Notes under the pieces: generated by a model | Seen by the model: only the letters and a program-made list of their open reading frames with translations | The model's database searches: none | Told to the model about the DNA's origin: nothing | Shown: positions 7,887-17,264 of the stretch, one piece after another | Layout of the letters: every line of letters begins with the position of its first letter | How positions within the stretch are numbered: the first letter of the stretch is position 1 | Program-made: the position numbers and the translations under genes | Assembly: GCA_019752925.1 (NCBI GenBank) | Contig: JAIELP010000003.1 | Location: 124,001-188,000, forward strand | Length of the DNA: 64,000 nucleotides | DNA from: a bacterium | GTDB taxonomy: Bacteria; Bdellovibrionota; Bdellovibrionia; Bdellovibrionales; Bdellovibrionaceae | Direction: 5' to 3'

Positions 7887-9269
7887 TTAAGAAATTTCTT
7901 TTTCAAGGAAAACAGCTAAGTCTTCAGCGATTTTAGTAATTTTCTTTTTGTCCGGTCCTTCAACCAAAATTCGAATCAACGGCTCCGTTCCAGAGTATCT
8001 GATAAATACACGACCTTCGCCTTTAAGCTCAGATTCTTTTTCTTTAAGAATTGCCTGGTAACCTTTAATATCACTTAACTCAACACGACTTCTTACACGG
8101 CAGTTGATTAAAACCTGAGGGACATCTTCAAAAATGTTTGCTAATTCACTCATAGTTTTACCAGTTTCTTTAATTACTGATAAAACATTAAGTGCTGCAA
8201 CAGTCCCATCACCTGTTGTTGATTGATCTAAGAATATAATGTGTCCGGATTGCTCTCCACCTAGATTGTATGAGCCCTTTCGCATTTCATCTACAACGTG
8301 TTTGTCGCCGACATTTGTTTTTATAACTTTAATCCCGTGTTCGTTCATCTTTTTTTCAAGACCGAAATTACTCATTTGAGTCACAACTAAAGTATCGTTT
8401 TTAAGTTGTTTTTTATTCTTCATATGAATAGCGCAAATAGCTAAAATATGGTCGCCGTTAATGAGCTTTCCCTTTTCGTCGATCATAACTACACGGTCAG
8501 CATCGCCATCCAAACCTATACCAACATCAGCACGGTACTGAACAACCGCCTGAGAAATAAGACTCGGGTGAAGAGCTCCAACCTTGTCATTGATATTAGT
8601 TCCGTTGGGTTGATTACCTACTTGAATGACCTCAGCTCCCAGTTCTTCAAAAATGGCAGGTGCAACTTTATAGGCGGCGCCATGAGCAGTATCGAGTACT
8701 ATTCTTAAGCCATCTAATGTGTGCTCTAAAGGAAATGCACTTTTAGCATAAACTATATAACGACCTTGAGCATCTTCAATACGTTTGGTGCGACCCACTT
8801 CTTTTGAAGGAGGCAATAATTTATGAAGATCATTGTTGGCAACTAAAGTTTCAATTTCATTTTCAAGCTTATCATCAAGCTTGAAACCATCCGGCCCAAA
8901 AATTTTAATTCCATTATCTTGATAAGCATTATGAGATGCTGAGATTACAATACCAGCGGCCGCACGCATGGTTCTTGTTAAATAACCAATACCGGGTGTT
9001 GGGAGAGGTCCAACAAGTTGTACATATATACCCATTGAGTTTAAACCACTCGAAAGAGCCTGTTCTATCATGTACCCAGAAAGACGAGTGTCTTTACCAA
9101 TAACAACCTTGTTAGCCAAAGAGGGAGATGAAATTACTTTTTTACGAATTAAGTACCCAATAGCCTGTCCGATTTTAACAACCACCTCAGGTGTCATAGG
9201 AAATTGATTTGAAGTTCCTCTAATACCATCTGTTCCGAATAATTTCGTTACATTTGCTGTCGTACTCAT
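7887..9269 (-). CDS. glmM: Phosphoglucosamine mutase GlmM
   Basis: GlmM converts glucosamine-6-phosphate to glucosamine-1-phosphate for peptidoglycan and lipopolysaccharide precursors. The ATG at 9269 gives 460 residues beginning MSTTANVTKLFGTDGIRG and has an AGAGAG ribosome site; a longer frame starting at 9308 would overlap cdaR. The phosphoserine is S112 in ISASHNAYQDNG, the metal loop is GLDGDADRV near 250, and the phosphate-binding loop is RYSGTEPLIRIL near the end. Its place beside cdaA-cdaR matches the c-di-AMP module, in which GlmM is known in other bacteria to bind and restrain CdaA. Confidence 0.96.
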   Translation of the reverse strand: MSTTANVTKLFGTDGIRGTSNQFPMTPEVVVKIGQAIGYLIRKKVISSPSLANKVVIGKDTRLSGYMIEQALSSGLNSMGIYVQLVGPLPTPGIGYLTRTMRAAAGIVISASHNAYQDNGIKIFGPDGFKLDDKLENEIETLVANNDLHKLLPPSKEVGRTKRIEDAQGRYIVYAKSAFPLEHTLDGLRIVLDTAHGAAYKVAPAIFEELGAEVIQVGNQPNGTNINDKVGALHPSLISQAVVQYRADVGIGLDGDADRVVMIDEKGKLINGDHILAICAIHMKNKKQLKNDTLVVTQMSNFGLEKKMNEHGIKVIKTNVGDKHVVDEMRKGSYNLGGEQSGHIIFLDQSTTGDGTVAALNVLSVIKETGKTMSELANIFEDVPQVLINCRVRSRVELSDIKGYQAILKEKESELKGEGRVFIRYSGTEPLIRILVEGPDKKKITKIAEDLAVFLEKEIS

Positions 9270-9270
9270 A

Positions 9271-9699
9271 TTATTTGCTCTCTTTACTCTTTTCAATAAT
9301 TTCAACACGTATTGTATTGGGTCTAATTCCTATAACTTTAATTCCTGGTGGAACATCAAGCTTAGCTGCATTAATGTCAACGTCGTAAAAACCTACGCCT
9401 TTATCTGATAAGTCCAAAGCGAGAATCTGTGAAGATTCACGGTATTTTTTTAGCAATGGCTGCGCGCCTGAAACTTTAACTTTGAGTTGCGCGCTGGACT
9501 GAGCCGCCACAATGAGATTTTCAGCTGTAACAAAATCTACATCCATATCTTTTGTTACAATAAAATCCCGACGGTTTAAAATAGATAACCACAAAATAAG
9601 TGCTATAAATAAGGCTACAATCTTATAAGAAAAATTATCCAGCACGCTGGTTTTAATTTTTTCAATTTTTTCTTGTTTTTTTGCATAAAGCCTTTTCAT
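9271..9699 (-). CDS. cdaR: CdaR-like YbbR-domain protein, regulator of diadenylate cyclase
   Basis: A short (142-residue) single-pass membrane protein with one YbbR-type domain. After a basic cytoplasmic stretch, the membrane segment KIVALFIALILWLSIL lies near residues 26-42, followed by an outward-facing beta-rich domain. The family-typical IRPNTIRVEI is near the C-terminus. Firmicute CdaR usually has several YbbR repeats, so this is a reduced form. It overlaps cdaA by four bases and ends one base before the glmM start. The call rests on domain type and position between cdaA and glmM. Confidence 0.85.
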   Translation of the reverse strand: MKRLYAKKQEKIEKIKTSVLDNFSYKIVALFIALILWLSILNRRDFIVTKDMDVDFVTAENLIVAAQSSAQLKVKVSGAQPLLKKYRESSQILALDLSDKGVGFYDVDINAAKLDVPPGIKVIGIRPNTIRVEIIEKSKESK

Positions 9700-10505
9700 G
9701 TATTCACCTCGTAGGCTTTATATTTAAATCCATAAGCTTCATAAAGTGCCTGACGTATTTCGGATAATTCTACATTTGGGCTCATATGTCCTGAGTGTAC
9801 AATACTTATAGATTTAGTTTCTTCTGAAACAACTAATACCAACGCATCGGTTTCTTCTGTTAAACCAATTGCAGCACGGTGACGCGTACCTAAGTTTTTA
9901 TCGATAACTGGATTTTTACTAAGTGGTAAAAAACACCCAGCTGAAACAATTTTACCTGAACGTATTAAAATAGCTCCATCATGCATAGGTGCTTGCGGAT
10001 GAAATATAGACTCAATCATTTCAGACGAAATTTTTGAATCCAGCTCTGTTCCCATCTCAATGTGGTAATCAACTAGAATATCTTTTTCAATAACAATTAA
10101 GGCTCCATAACCTTTTTGCGCGGTCGAAATAACACCCTTAGCAATTTCTTCAATTAAGTGTGTTTCCATAACAGAAGATACGCCTGTAAATAGCGGATGA
10201 CTGCCGATCTGAGCCAAAGCACGACGAATCTCGCCTTGAAACAAAACAACAACAATTACAAATAAATTAGTAAAGAATTTTTCTAATATCCAATTAAGTG
10301 CGTAAAACTCAAACCACTGACTAACTACAAATGTAATTGCTAGAATTCCCAAACCAGAAAGCATTTGGATTGTACCTGTTCTTTTAATTAAAATGAGAAC
10401 GCGGTAAATAATCAGCCACACCAAGCTGATATCAAGCAAGTCCTGCCACCTTAAATGAGACAGGATAAAAGATAAATTTTCAATTAGGTTAGAAACTATA
10501 CTCAT
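9696..10505 (-). CDS. cdaA: Diadenylate cyclase CdaA
   Basis: CdaA makes cyclic di-AMP from two ATP at the membrane. Three hydrophobic segments occupy roughly residues 22-98, followed by a DAC domain with the catalytic DGA motif at 176-178 (MHDGAILI) and RHR at 208-210 ([10 protein letters not shown]). Both motifs are intact, so the enzyme should be active. The gene overlaps ftsH by four bases upstream and cdaR by four downstream. The module order matches that described in Firmicutes and several deltaproteobacterial-type genomes. No c-di-AMP phosphodiesterase of the GdpP type is visible in the window. Confidence 0.95.
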   Translation of the reverse strand: MSIVSNLIENLSFILSHLRWQDLLDISLVWLIIYRVLILIKRTGTIQMLSGLGILAITFVVSQWFEFYALNWILEKFFTNLFVIVVVLFQGEIRRALAQIGSHPLFTGVSSVMETHLIEEIAKGVISTAQKGYGALIVIEKDILVDYHIEMGTELDSKISSEMIESIFHPQAPMHDGAILIRSGKIVSAGCFLPLSKNPVIDKNLGTRHRAAIGLTEETDALVLVVSEETKSISIVHSGHMSPNVELSEIRQALYEAYGFKYKAYEVNT

Positions 10506-12454
10506 GTAACCGAAGCTGGTTTTCTACTCGTAACAGAACCTGCTTCAGATTCTTTTTCATCTGAAGTTGTCACATTACCACCGATTCCGCCACCATCTTT
10601 TTTATTAGCTCTTACTTTTGAAATTTCAGAAATAGCTGCACCCTTAAGTAACATATCAACCTCTGCACCATCGATAGTTTCAAACTCAAGCAAAGCTTGA
10701 GTGATTCTTTCTAGCGCTTCACGGTTTTCAGTTAAAATATTCAAAGCTTTTGTGTAACCTTCAGTCACAATTCTAGAAATTTCAGCATCAATTTCCTGAG
10801 CCTTAGCTTCAGAGTAATTTTTTTGCCCACCGCCATGGCCCATACCCATAAATACAGGGTTGTCATGTTTTTCGTAAGCTAAAGGTCCCAATGGACTCAT
10901 CCCCCACTCGCAAACCATTTTGCGAGCCATACTAGTTGCGCGTTCAATATCGTTTGCGGCTCCTGTAGTGAAGTCTTTAAATACTAATTCTTCAGCTGCT
11001 CGTCCACCGAACGCAAATGCAATCCAGTTTTCAGCCTGATGCTTAGAAAAGCTCACAGCATCTTTTTCAGGTAAGGTTTGAGTTAAGCCTAAAGCCATAC
11101 CTCTGGGTATAATTGTTACTTTATGAATAGGATCTAAACCCGGTAGTTTAATACCCACTAAAGTATGTCCAGCTTCGTGATAAGCGGTTGTACGCTTATC
11201 CTCATCGCTGATAACCATAGATTTTCTTTCAGCGCCCATAATAACTTTATCTTTTGCTTTTTCAAAGTCTTCCATCTCAAGATATTTTTTATCAGAACGA
11301 GCCGCCACTAAAGCCGCTTCGTTTACTAAGTTTTCTAAATCAGCACCGGAAAAGCCCGGTGTCCCACGTGCAATTTTAATCGCTTCCACATCTGGGCCCA
11401 ATGGGGTTTTCTTCATATGTACTGCTAAAATCTGTTCGCGGCCTTTTAAGTCAGGTTTTCCAACTACAACACGTCTATCAAAACGACCCGGTCTTAATAA
11501 TGCTGGATCGAGAACATCAGGTCTATTCGTTGCTGCAATTAAGATTACACCTTCAGTCGATTCAAAGCCGTCCATTTCAACTAATAATTGATTAAGAGTT
11601 TGTTCGCGTTCATCATGACCGCCGCCCATTCCCGCGCCACGATGACGTCCAACCGCATCGATCTCATCGATGAAAATTAAACATGGAGCACTTTTTTTAC
11701 CTTGTTCAAATAAATCACGAACGCGGCTTGCACCCACGCCCACAAACATTTCTACGAAATCAGAGCCTGAAATTGTAAAGAATGGAACCCCCGCTTCACC
11801 AGCAACAGCACGCGCTAACAATGTTTTACCTGTTCCCGGAGGACCCACCAACAAAACACCTTTAGGAATACGTCCACCAAGTTTGGTGAATTTTTTAGGG
11901 TCTTTTAAGAAATGTACGATTTCCTGTAAATCATCTTTAGCTTCATCGACACCTGCAACATCTTTAAATGTTACGCGGTTTTTATTTTCAACTAAACGCG
12001 CACGGGATTTACCAAAAGACATCGCCTTACCACCACCTACTTGAATCTGGCGCATGATAAAGATGAACATACCCACAATTAACAAGAGCGGAAGCCAATT
12101 GATCAGGATCGAAGACAGCATACTGTCTGATTGAGCTGTTTCATAATTTGGCGTAATTCCAAATTTTTGCATTTCTTCAAAACCTTTATCCGAAATATTT
12201 CCCGGAATCTGGAACTGGGTGCCCCCGTATTTTTTTTCAAACTCAGCTTTAATTTCTCCACGGATTTCTCCACGGTCCTGAATAAATACAACTTTAGATT
12301 CGTCTAACTCTTTAAGCTCAGCTGCACGAAGTAGCTTAGAGTAGTTAAAGTCTTGAATAGATTTTTGGTGTTTAACATCCCACGCTCTGAACATGAAAAT
12401 GGTCAGAATAATTAATGCAAACCACAGCGCGAATGTCTTTTGATTGGCTTTCAT
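10502..12454 (-). CDS. ftsH: ATP-dependent zinc metalloprotease FtsH
   Basis: FtsH is a membrane-anchored AAA+ protease that degrades misfolded membrane proteins and regulatory factors. Two membrane segments (about 8-23 and 114-134) flank a ~90-residue periplasmic domain. Walker A is GPPGTGKT at 204-211, Walker B FIDEID at 261-266, the second region of homology is near 308-326, and the zinc site HEAGH is at 426-430. The 650-residue length is typical, with a glycine/serine-rich tail. It sits between tilS and cdaA, as tilS-ftsH does in many genomes. Confidence 0.98.
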   Translation of the reverse strand: MKANQKTFALWFALIILTIFMFRAWDVKHQKSIQDFNYSKLLRAAELKELDESKVVFIQDRGEIRGEIKAEFEKKYGGTQFQIPGNISDKGFEEMQKFGITPNYETAQSDSMLSSILINWLPLLLIVGMFIFIMRQIQVGGGKAMSFGKSRARLVENKNRVTFKDVAGVDEAKDDLQEIVHFLKDPKKFTKLGGRIPKGVLLVGPPGTGKTLLARAVAGEAGVPFFTISGSDFVEMFVGVGASRVRDLFEQGKKSAPCLIFIDEIDAVGRHRGAGMGGGHDEREQTLNQLLVEMDGFESTEGVILIAATNRPDVLDPALLRPGRFDRRVVVGKPDLKGREQILAVHMKKTPLGPDVEAIKIARGTPGFSGADLENLVNEAALVAARSDKKYLEMEDFEKAKDKVIMGAERKSMVISDEDKRTTAYHEAGHTLVGIKLPGLDPIHKVTIIPRGMALGLTQTLPEKDAVSFSKHQAENWIAFAFGGRAAEELVFKDFTTGAANDIERATSMARKMVCEWGMSPLGPLAYEKHDNPVFMGMGHGGGQKNYSEAKAQEIDAEISRIVTEGYTKALNILTENREALERITQALLEFETIDGAEVDMLLKGAAISEISKVRANKKDGGGIGGNVTTSDEKESEAGSVTSRKPASVT

Positions 12455-12486
12455 TTAAGTCCCTTTCTTGGTACTAAGAAGAATCA

Positions 12487-13449
12487 TTATTGTAGCATAA
12501 TTTGCGATGCGTTAATAACCCATTTTCTTCCTAGTATTTCAAATGTGATATCTTTTTGATTTTTGTCGAGTCTTTTTCCAATTTCTTCTAAGTGCCCAGT
12601 CGTGAAACTGAGAATGTGATGCTTTTTTAAGAACAAAGCTAGGGCACGAAGCTGATCCTGTTTCGATAATGACACATACCATTGCCGACTAAGAGCCAAA
12701 GATTCAGAATTTGGCTCCATAATAAGCTCAAAAGTCTGGGTTTCAAGCACCAAATCCGCAATTTTAAACAGTGACTTAGCAAAATTTTGCGAACCACCAT
12801 TAACTTTTTCATCCAATTTAGCCAGCCAGACTTGTCGCAGCCAATTTCTTAAATAACTATCATCCGAATTACTCGGATCCTCATTCCAATCAAGATTGTG
12901 TTTTTTTGCATAAAGCATCAATTCGGATTTAGCTTGGTCTAGCAATGGACGCAGAATTTCACCGTTCCACATCTTAAAAGAGGTCAGTCCCTCACTACTC
13001 GTTCCGCGGATCATTTTCAATAGAATGGTTTCAAATCGATCATCTAAATGATGAGCTGTTACAACAACATCGCTCTCTTGCTTTATACTTCGGATGAAGT
13101 TCCATCTTGCATTTCTGAACTGCTCTTCACTCCGCAACTCTTCGCTACTTTTTGCGGTTAAAAATTCAACATTCCTTCCAGAATTCATACAGATTTCTCT
13201 AATTAATTGTACATTAGAATCGCGAAACTTCTGTAACTCAGTATGAGCTGAAATACCGTGGTGATAATGCACAACCTTAATGCGAGAAGTGGGCTTAACT
13301 TTTAAAAAAACATCCAGCAAAACCATAGAGTCTAGTCCGCCTGAAATACAAAGAACAAAACTATCCTTCTGCTCCAGACCACATTCTTTAATGTTTTTCC
13401 AGACCTGATGATTCAAATTATCCCATGCCGTCGGAGATGGAGCGCTCAT
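12487..13449 (-). CDS. tilS: tRNA(Ile)-lysidine synthase TilS
   Basis: TilS modifies C34 of the CAU-anticodon tRNA-Ile to lysidine so that it reads AUA. The PP-loop SGGLDS is at residues 36-41, and the N-type ATPase domain continues through VTAHHLDDRFETILLKM, RGTSSEGL and LRPLL. The 320-residue length is shorter than E. coli TilS, so part of the C-terminal tRNA-binding domain is reduced, as in other short TilS forms. It overlaps the aldehyde dehydrogenase gene upstream by four bases. Confidence 0.92.
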   Translation of the reverse strand: MSAPSPTAWDNLNHQVWKNIKECGLEQKDSFVLCISGGLDSMVLLDVFLKVKPTSRIKVVHYHHGISAHTELQKFRDSNVQLIREICMNSGRNVEFLTAKSSEELRSEEQFRNARWNFIRSIKQESDVVVTAHHLDDRFETILLKMIRGTSSEGLTSFKMWNGEILRPLLDQAKSELMLYAKKHNLDWNEDPSNSDDSYLRNWLRQVWLAKLDEKVNGGSQNFAKSLFKIADLVLETQTFELIMEPNSESLALSRQWYVSLSKQDQLRALALFLKKHHILSFTTGHLEEIGKRLDKNQKDITFEILGRKWVINASQIMLQ

Positions 13450-14816
13450 AAATGTGATACAACCTTGGTTTGTGTAAATTCATAGTAGGCTTCACGCCCC
13501 AGTTCACGTCCTATTCCAGAACTCTTAAATCCACCGAATGGCAGGTTTAAATCTGTTGAAACGATGTCGTTTATAGCCACTTGGCCGGCGACTAAGTCTT
13601 CAGCCAATTTATACGCACGGGCGACATCACGACTAAAAAGTCCAGCACCTAAAGCAAAATTCGTAGAGTTCGCAATTTCAATTGCCTCGGCTTCTGTTTC
13701 AAATGGAATAAGCAAAAGTATTGGAGCAAAAAACTCCTGATCTTGGAGCCAATTCGAATTTTTTGGTAATAAGTAAGCTTCAATATCAACAAAAGCGGAC
13801 TCTTCGCTTTGCCCGTGAGCTTTTGAGTAAACCAACTTAGCTTCGGTATTTTTGTTAAGTTCTTCCAACTGAAGTCTGAGAGATTTTTTAAATTTTGGAT
13901 GCGCTAATGGGCCTAAATCTGTTTTAGCATCCGTTGGATTTCCAAAAGTGTATCTGTCAAATTCGGCTTTCATTTGAGGTAAAAAGTCAGTCATAACCGA
14001 TTTATCAACAAGGCATCTTTTGGCAGAAATACAGGTTTGGCCATTGTTGCGCAAACGGCTTTTAACAATTTTTTTCGCAGCTAATGCAAGATCGGCATCC
14101 TTTAAAACAATATACGGATCGCTACCACCCAATTCGAGTACTACTTTTTTAAAATATTGCGAGGCACTTCTGTAAACTTCACGTCCCGCACGTACTGAAC
14201 CTGTTAGCGAGGCACCTCCGATTTCGGGCTGCCTCATAACAAAATCAGTTTGCTCATGGCTAATGTAGGCGTTGAGTAAAATAGGTTTTTCAAAAATATT
14301 ATCAAATAAATTTCCAATTTCACGGGCCGTTTCTGGCATAATCTCAGAATGTTTAAGTAAAATAGTATTACCAGACAGCAATGCTGGAGCAATCATACGG
14401 ACAACCTGCCAAAGTGGGAAATTCCAAGGCATAATGGAATATATCACCCCCATTGGCTCATACTGAATTGTTGACTGAGTGTAAATAGAACTGACTTTTA
14501 AAGGCTCAAGATAGGTGATTTTCTGTTGGGCTATTGTTTCAAGCGTTTTAATACATTTACTGACTTCTAAAACAGACTCTTTAATGGCTTTACCCATTTC
14601 CTGAGTCATGAGTTCAGCGAAAAGAGTTTTTTTCTCTTTCATGCGCTTAGCAAGTTCGAGCATAACTTGCTGACGTTCTTTTACGGATTTAGTTTTCCAG
14701 ACTTTCTGGCCTTCGTGCAATTGAGTTATTGACGACTTAATCTGACTTTCTGTTAAGAAGTCATAAGTTTTATATTCTTTACCAGTAGCCGGATTAAAAG
14801 TCGTAAATGAAGCCAT
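13446..14816 (-). CDS. NAD(P)-dependent aldehyde dehydrogenase, succinate-semialdehyde type
   Basis: An aldehyde dehydrogenase of 456 residues. The general base is E228 in VLELGGSDPYIV and the catalytic cysteine is C262 in NNGQTCISAKR; PWNFPLWQVVR near 130-140 and FGGFKSSGIGRELG near the end complete the fold. The overall pattern is nearest to the Sad/YneI branch of succinate-semialdehyde dehydrogenases, but substrate cannot be decided by eye. It overlaps the small gene upstream by one base and tilS downstream by four, suggesting a shared transcript with no clear functional link. Confidence 0.88.
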   Translation of the reverse strand: MASFTTFNPATGKEYKTYDFLTESQIKSSITQLHEGQKVWKTKSVKERQQVMLELAKRMKEKKTLFAELMTQEMGKAIKESVLEVSKCIKTLETIAQQKITYLEPLKVSSIYTQSTIQYEPMGVIYSIMPWNFPLWQVVRMIAPALLSGNTILLKHSEIMPETAREIGNLFDNIFEKPILLNAYISHEQTDFVMRQPEIGGASLTGSVRAGREVYRSASQYFKKVVLELGGSDPYIVLKDADLALAAKKIVKSRLRNNGQTCISAKRCLVDKSVMTDFLPQMKAEFDRYTFGNPTDAKTDLGPLAHPKFKKSLRLQLEELNKNTEAKLVYSKAHGQSEESAFVDIEAYLLPKNSNWLQDQEFFAPILLLIPFETEAEAIEIANSTNFALGAGLFSRDVARAYKLAEDLVAGQVAINDIVSTDLNLPFGGFKSSGIGRELGREAYYEFTQTKVVSHL

Positions 14817-15127
14817 TACTTATTATCGTTGTCTTTTTTCAGAATTTCAATTTCTGCTGTAACTTTAAATTTATGATTTTCTGCAAATTTCGAAAATTCT
14901 TTCACAAAGTCTATTTTTTGAACCAATGCGATCATTTCATTCGAAACTTTAAGTGTGATGTCATCTTTTGCCTTTAAAGCTTGTCCCAAAACAGTCCCGA
15001 TAATTTCTTTTGAAATTTCAGTGGGCGAACCTGAAGAAATGATTTTTTTCAGCGCCTCGCCCAATTTCTCTGTAGCGGTCGACGTGCTTTCGCCATTTTT
15101 AGGATCCTTTTTATCGTTATTTGCCAT
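14816..15127 (-). CDS. Small hypothetical cytoplasmic protein (103 aa)
   Basis: Not recognised. The product has a hydrophilic, Asn/Lys/Ser/Thr-rich N-terminus of ~18 residues, then predicted amphipathic helices (EKLGEALKKIISSG; EIIGTVLGQALKAKDD), and a strongly charged end. There is no signal peptide, membrane segment or cysteine. It overlaps the SRPBCC gene upstream by 11 bases and the aldehyde dehydrogenase start by one base, so it is embedded in a translated run and is probably real. Helix-forming composition suggests a small protein-binding or oligomeric factor; that is inference. Confidence 0.7.
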   Translation of the reverse strand: MANNDKKDPKNGESTSTATEKLGEALKKIISSGSPTEISKEIIGTVLGQALKAKDDITLKVSNEMIALVQKIDFVKEFSKFAENHKFKVTAEIEILKKDNDNK

Positions 15128-15548
15128 ATACTTCTTTGATTCTTTTTTTGAAGTTAGAAATCATCATTGGTAAGTTTGCAGTAACTAAGGGCTTAGCCAT
15201 AGACTCAGGCACTAGCATACCGAAGGTGGCTTCCACATTGTACTCAATGGCGCACTTGCCGTCTTGCTCGCCGATTTGCCATGAGCCTTTCATCGTTTTA
15301 AATACATCGCCGCCAATAAATTCAAAATTAATTTTTTCATGACCAGTTTCTGTGATTCTTAATTTGTATTTGAAAGTTTTAATTAATGAAACATTGTATT
15401 CCATTTCTTTAATATTACCTTCATTTTTGTAGATTTTAACGGATTTAACTTCTGGTAAAAACTCAGAATATTTTTCATAATCCGAAACTATTTTAAAAAA
15501 TTCTTCTTTTGTGCAGTTAAAAACTTCCTTCGTGTGTGCTGATGCCAT
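15117..15548 (-). CDS. SRPBCC (START-like) protein, Coq10/RatA type
   Basis: A 143-residue protein with the START/Bet v1-like lipid-pocket pattern. The opening KEVFNCTKEEFFKIVSDYEKYSEFLPEVKSVKI matches the first helix-strand unit of Coq10/RatA-type polyketide-cyclase-like proteins. The middle GSWQIGEQDGKCAIEYNVEATFGM and the long C-terminal helix also fit. Such proteins bind hydrophobic ligands such as ubiquinone or act on ribosomes; which applies is unknown. It overlaps the following small gene by 11 bases. Confidence 0.82.
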   Translation of the reverse strand: MASAHTKEVFNCTKEEFFKIVSDYEKYSEFLPEVKSVKIYKNEGNIKEMEYNVSLIKTFKYKLRITETGHEKINFEFIGGDVFKTMKGSWQIGEQDGKCAIEYNVEATFGMLVPESMAKPLVTANLPMMISNFKKRIKEVYGK

Positions 15549-15578
15549 GTTGTTGTCCTTTCGCTATTTTATTAATAT

Positions 15579-15863
15579 CTATTTTTTAAATAATGCTTCT
15601 GCAGCGCTCTTTAACTTTGCTTTCTCATCTCCTGCCGACGAGGCTTTTTTAGAAGGCGAAAAATAATCACAGTAATTGGCGCGTTCTTTTTCTTTTACTA
15701 CATCTGCACTGGGCTCGCGGCATTCATTGTAAGCTTTCGGGTCATAAAACTCACAGTTTTTACATACATGCAGATCAGATCTGCATCCCAGGCACTCATC
15801 TCTTAAACCGATTTTCCCGAGAGAAGTATTGATCTTCTGACAATGAAAACAGATCACTTCCAT
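15579..15863 (-). CDS. Small cysteine-rich, probably zinc-binding protein (94 aa)
   Basis: The product is not assigned to a named family. Its first ~65 residues contain eight cysteines: CFHC near 5-8, C and CLGC near 24-30, CKNC near 34-37, then single cysteines near 48 and 65 in NECRE and NYCDYF. The paired CxxC groups suggest a zinc ribbon or double zinc knuckle. The last ~25 residues are Lys/Ala-rich. Its ATG overlaps the glpX stop as TAATG, so it is translated right after glpX. A role in nucleic-acid or protein binding is inferred only from the metal sites. Confidence 0.75.
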   Translation of the reverse strand: MEVICFHCQKINTSLGKIGLRDECLGCRSDLHVCKNCEFYDPKAYNECREPSADVVKEKERANYCDYFSPSKKASSAGDEKAKLKSAAEALFKK

Positions 15864-16828
15864 TAGCTCAAAGCCTTCTTTAGCGAGAAATTGTGGAAAG
15901 CATCAATATTTCTGATTGTACCTGTTTGCGAACGCATCACAACAGACTGAGTCTGAATACGGCCACCTGCTAATACTTTAACACCTTTTAAAAGCGGACC
16001 ATCGGTAATACCTGTTGCACAGAAAACCACATGACCCGATGCCAGATCCTCTAATTTGAATTTTTTATGAAGATCTTTAACACCCATTCTAGTTGCTCGG
16101 GATTTTTCTTCTTCATTTCTGAATTTTAAACGGCCTTGGAAATCTCCGCCTAAACAGCGCATAGCTGCAGCTGAAATTACACCTTCCGGCGCTCCGCCTG
16201 TTCCCATAAGTAAATCTATACCTGAATCAGCCCAAGCTGCGGCCACCGCTGCCGAAACATCGCCGTCACCGATTAAGTGAATACGTGCCCCTGTTTTTCT
16301 GACTTCTGAAATTAAATCTGCATGGCGTGGCCTATCTAAAATAACCACTGTGACATCCCCTACAGGTTTACGATTGGCTTCTGCTACGCGGTGAACGTTT
16401 TCTTTTGGAGACAAGTCTAAATCAATTACTCCTTTAGCCGCGGGGCCAGCTGCAATTTTTTCCATGTAAGTATCAGGAGCATGTAAAAAGCCGCCTTGCT
16501 CAGCGCAGGCAATAACCGAAATAGCTCCAACGCCACCGGTGGCACAAATAGTCGTACCCTCAAGCGGATCTAGAGCTATGTCAATTTTAGGGGAATACTC
16601 TCTGTTTAAACCTACTTTTTCACCGATAAAAAGCATAGGTGCTTCATCGCGCTCGCCCTCGCCGATAACAACAGTTCCATCAATGGAAACTGTATCAAAT
16701 GCTTTTCTCATAGCATCAACAGCTGCTTGATCTGCTGCTTTTTCATCGCCGCGTCCCATCCACTTAGCTGATGCTAGCGCAGCAGCTTCGGTAATTCTCA
16801 CAAATTCTAGAGCCAGGTTTCTGTCCAT
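15863..16828 (-). CDS. glpX: Class II fructose-1,6-bisphosphatase
   Basis: GlpX removes the 1-phosphate of fructose-1,6-bisphosphate in gluconeogenesis. The N-terminus MDRNLALEFVRITEAAALAS is typical, followed by the metal-binding GEGERDEAPML and DPLEGTT in the first third, and GTGGAPEGVISAAAMRC in the middle. The 321-residue length is standard. It overlaps the thioesterase gene by 22 bases and is followed directly by the Cys-rich protein. Presence of this enzyme indicates a gluconeogenic lifestyle, in keeping with the peptide uptake system and FadE in the window. Confidence 0.96.
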   Translation of the reverse strand: MDRNLALEFVRITEAAALASAKWMGRGDEKAADQAAVDAMRKAFDTVSIDGTVVIGEGERDEAPMLFIGEKVGLNREYSPKIDIALDPLEGTTICATGGVGAISVIACAEQGGFLHAPDTYMEKIAAGPAAKGVIDLDLSPKENVHRVAEANRKPVGDVTVVILDRPRHADLISEVRKTGARIHLIGDGDVSAAVAAAWADSGIDLLMGTGGAPEGVISAAAMRCLGGDFQGRLKFRNEEEKSRATRMGVKDLHKKFKLEDLASGHVVFCATGITDGPLLKGVKVLAGGRIQTQSVVMRSQTGTIRNIDAFHNFSLKKALS

Positions 16829-17211
16829 ATTTCTTTCTCCACCAATTTAATAATTTCAGGATTTAATCTTTTAACTTTGAAATTTAAATCTAAATTGCAA
16901 TGAACGGTTTCTGCCAAACATACAATTTTACCATCAACCAGAATACGGTACTGAAAAAAAAGACGTACACCTTCTGTTCTGGTCCGAGTCTGAATGGTTA
17001 ACAAATCCGCATATCGCGCAGGCTTAACGTGCTTCACTTTAGTTTCGGTCACGGTTAGGCTAAAAACAGCTTTGTCGTTTGAATCAATTAAAGAGTTTTT
17101 ATTACACCATTCCACACGCGCTTCTTCACAGAATCGCAAATAATTTGAATGATGAACAATGCCCATCAAATCTGTTTCGTACACGTGCACGCGTCTTTGA
17201 TACTCAAACAC
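16807..17211 (-). CDS. YbgC/4-hydroxybenzoyl-CoA thioesterase-type acyl-CoA thioesterase
   Basis: A hot-dog-fold thioesterase of 134 residues. VYETDLMGIVHHSNYLRFCEEARVEWC near 10-36 carries the conserved aspartate (D14) and the GxVxHxxY pattern of the YbgC branch. YbgC-type enzymes hydrolyse short- or medium-chain acyl-CoA or acyl-ACP and are often linked with Tol-Pal or phospholipid metabolism. No tol-pal genes are here, but pgsA lies divergent with only 53 bases between the starts, a possible link to phospholipid synthesis. The start is the ATG at 17211. Confidence 0.88.
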   Translation of the reverse strand: MFEYQRRVHVYETDLMGIVHHSNYLRFCEEARVEWCNKNSLIDSNDKAVFSLTVTETKVKHVKPARYADLLTIQTRTRTEGVRLFFQYRILVDGKIVCLAETVHCNLDLNFKVKRLNPEIIKLVEKEIWTETWL

Positions 17212-17264
17212 AATTTCTTAATCTTGACAGAGGTACTGCAATCAAACAACACTTAATAGGTCGC

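Noticed and set aside
11670-12044. Long open frame opposite ftsH
   Set aside because: It lies fully inside the well-supported ftsH coding region and has a composition expected from the antisense strand of a conserved gene.
17224-17229. Perfect TTGACA as a pgsA promoter
   Set aside because: No acceptable -10 element is found 16-18 bases downstream.
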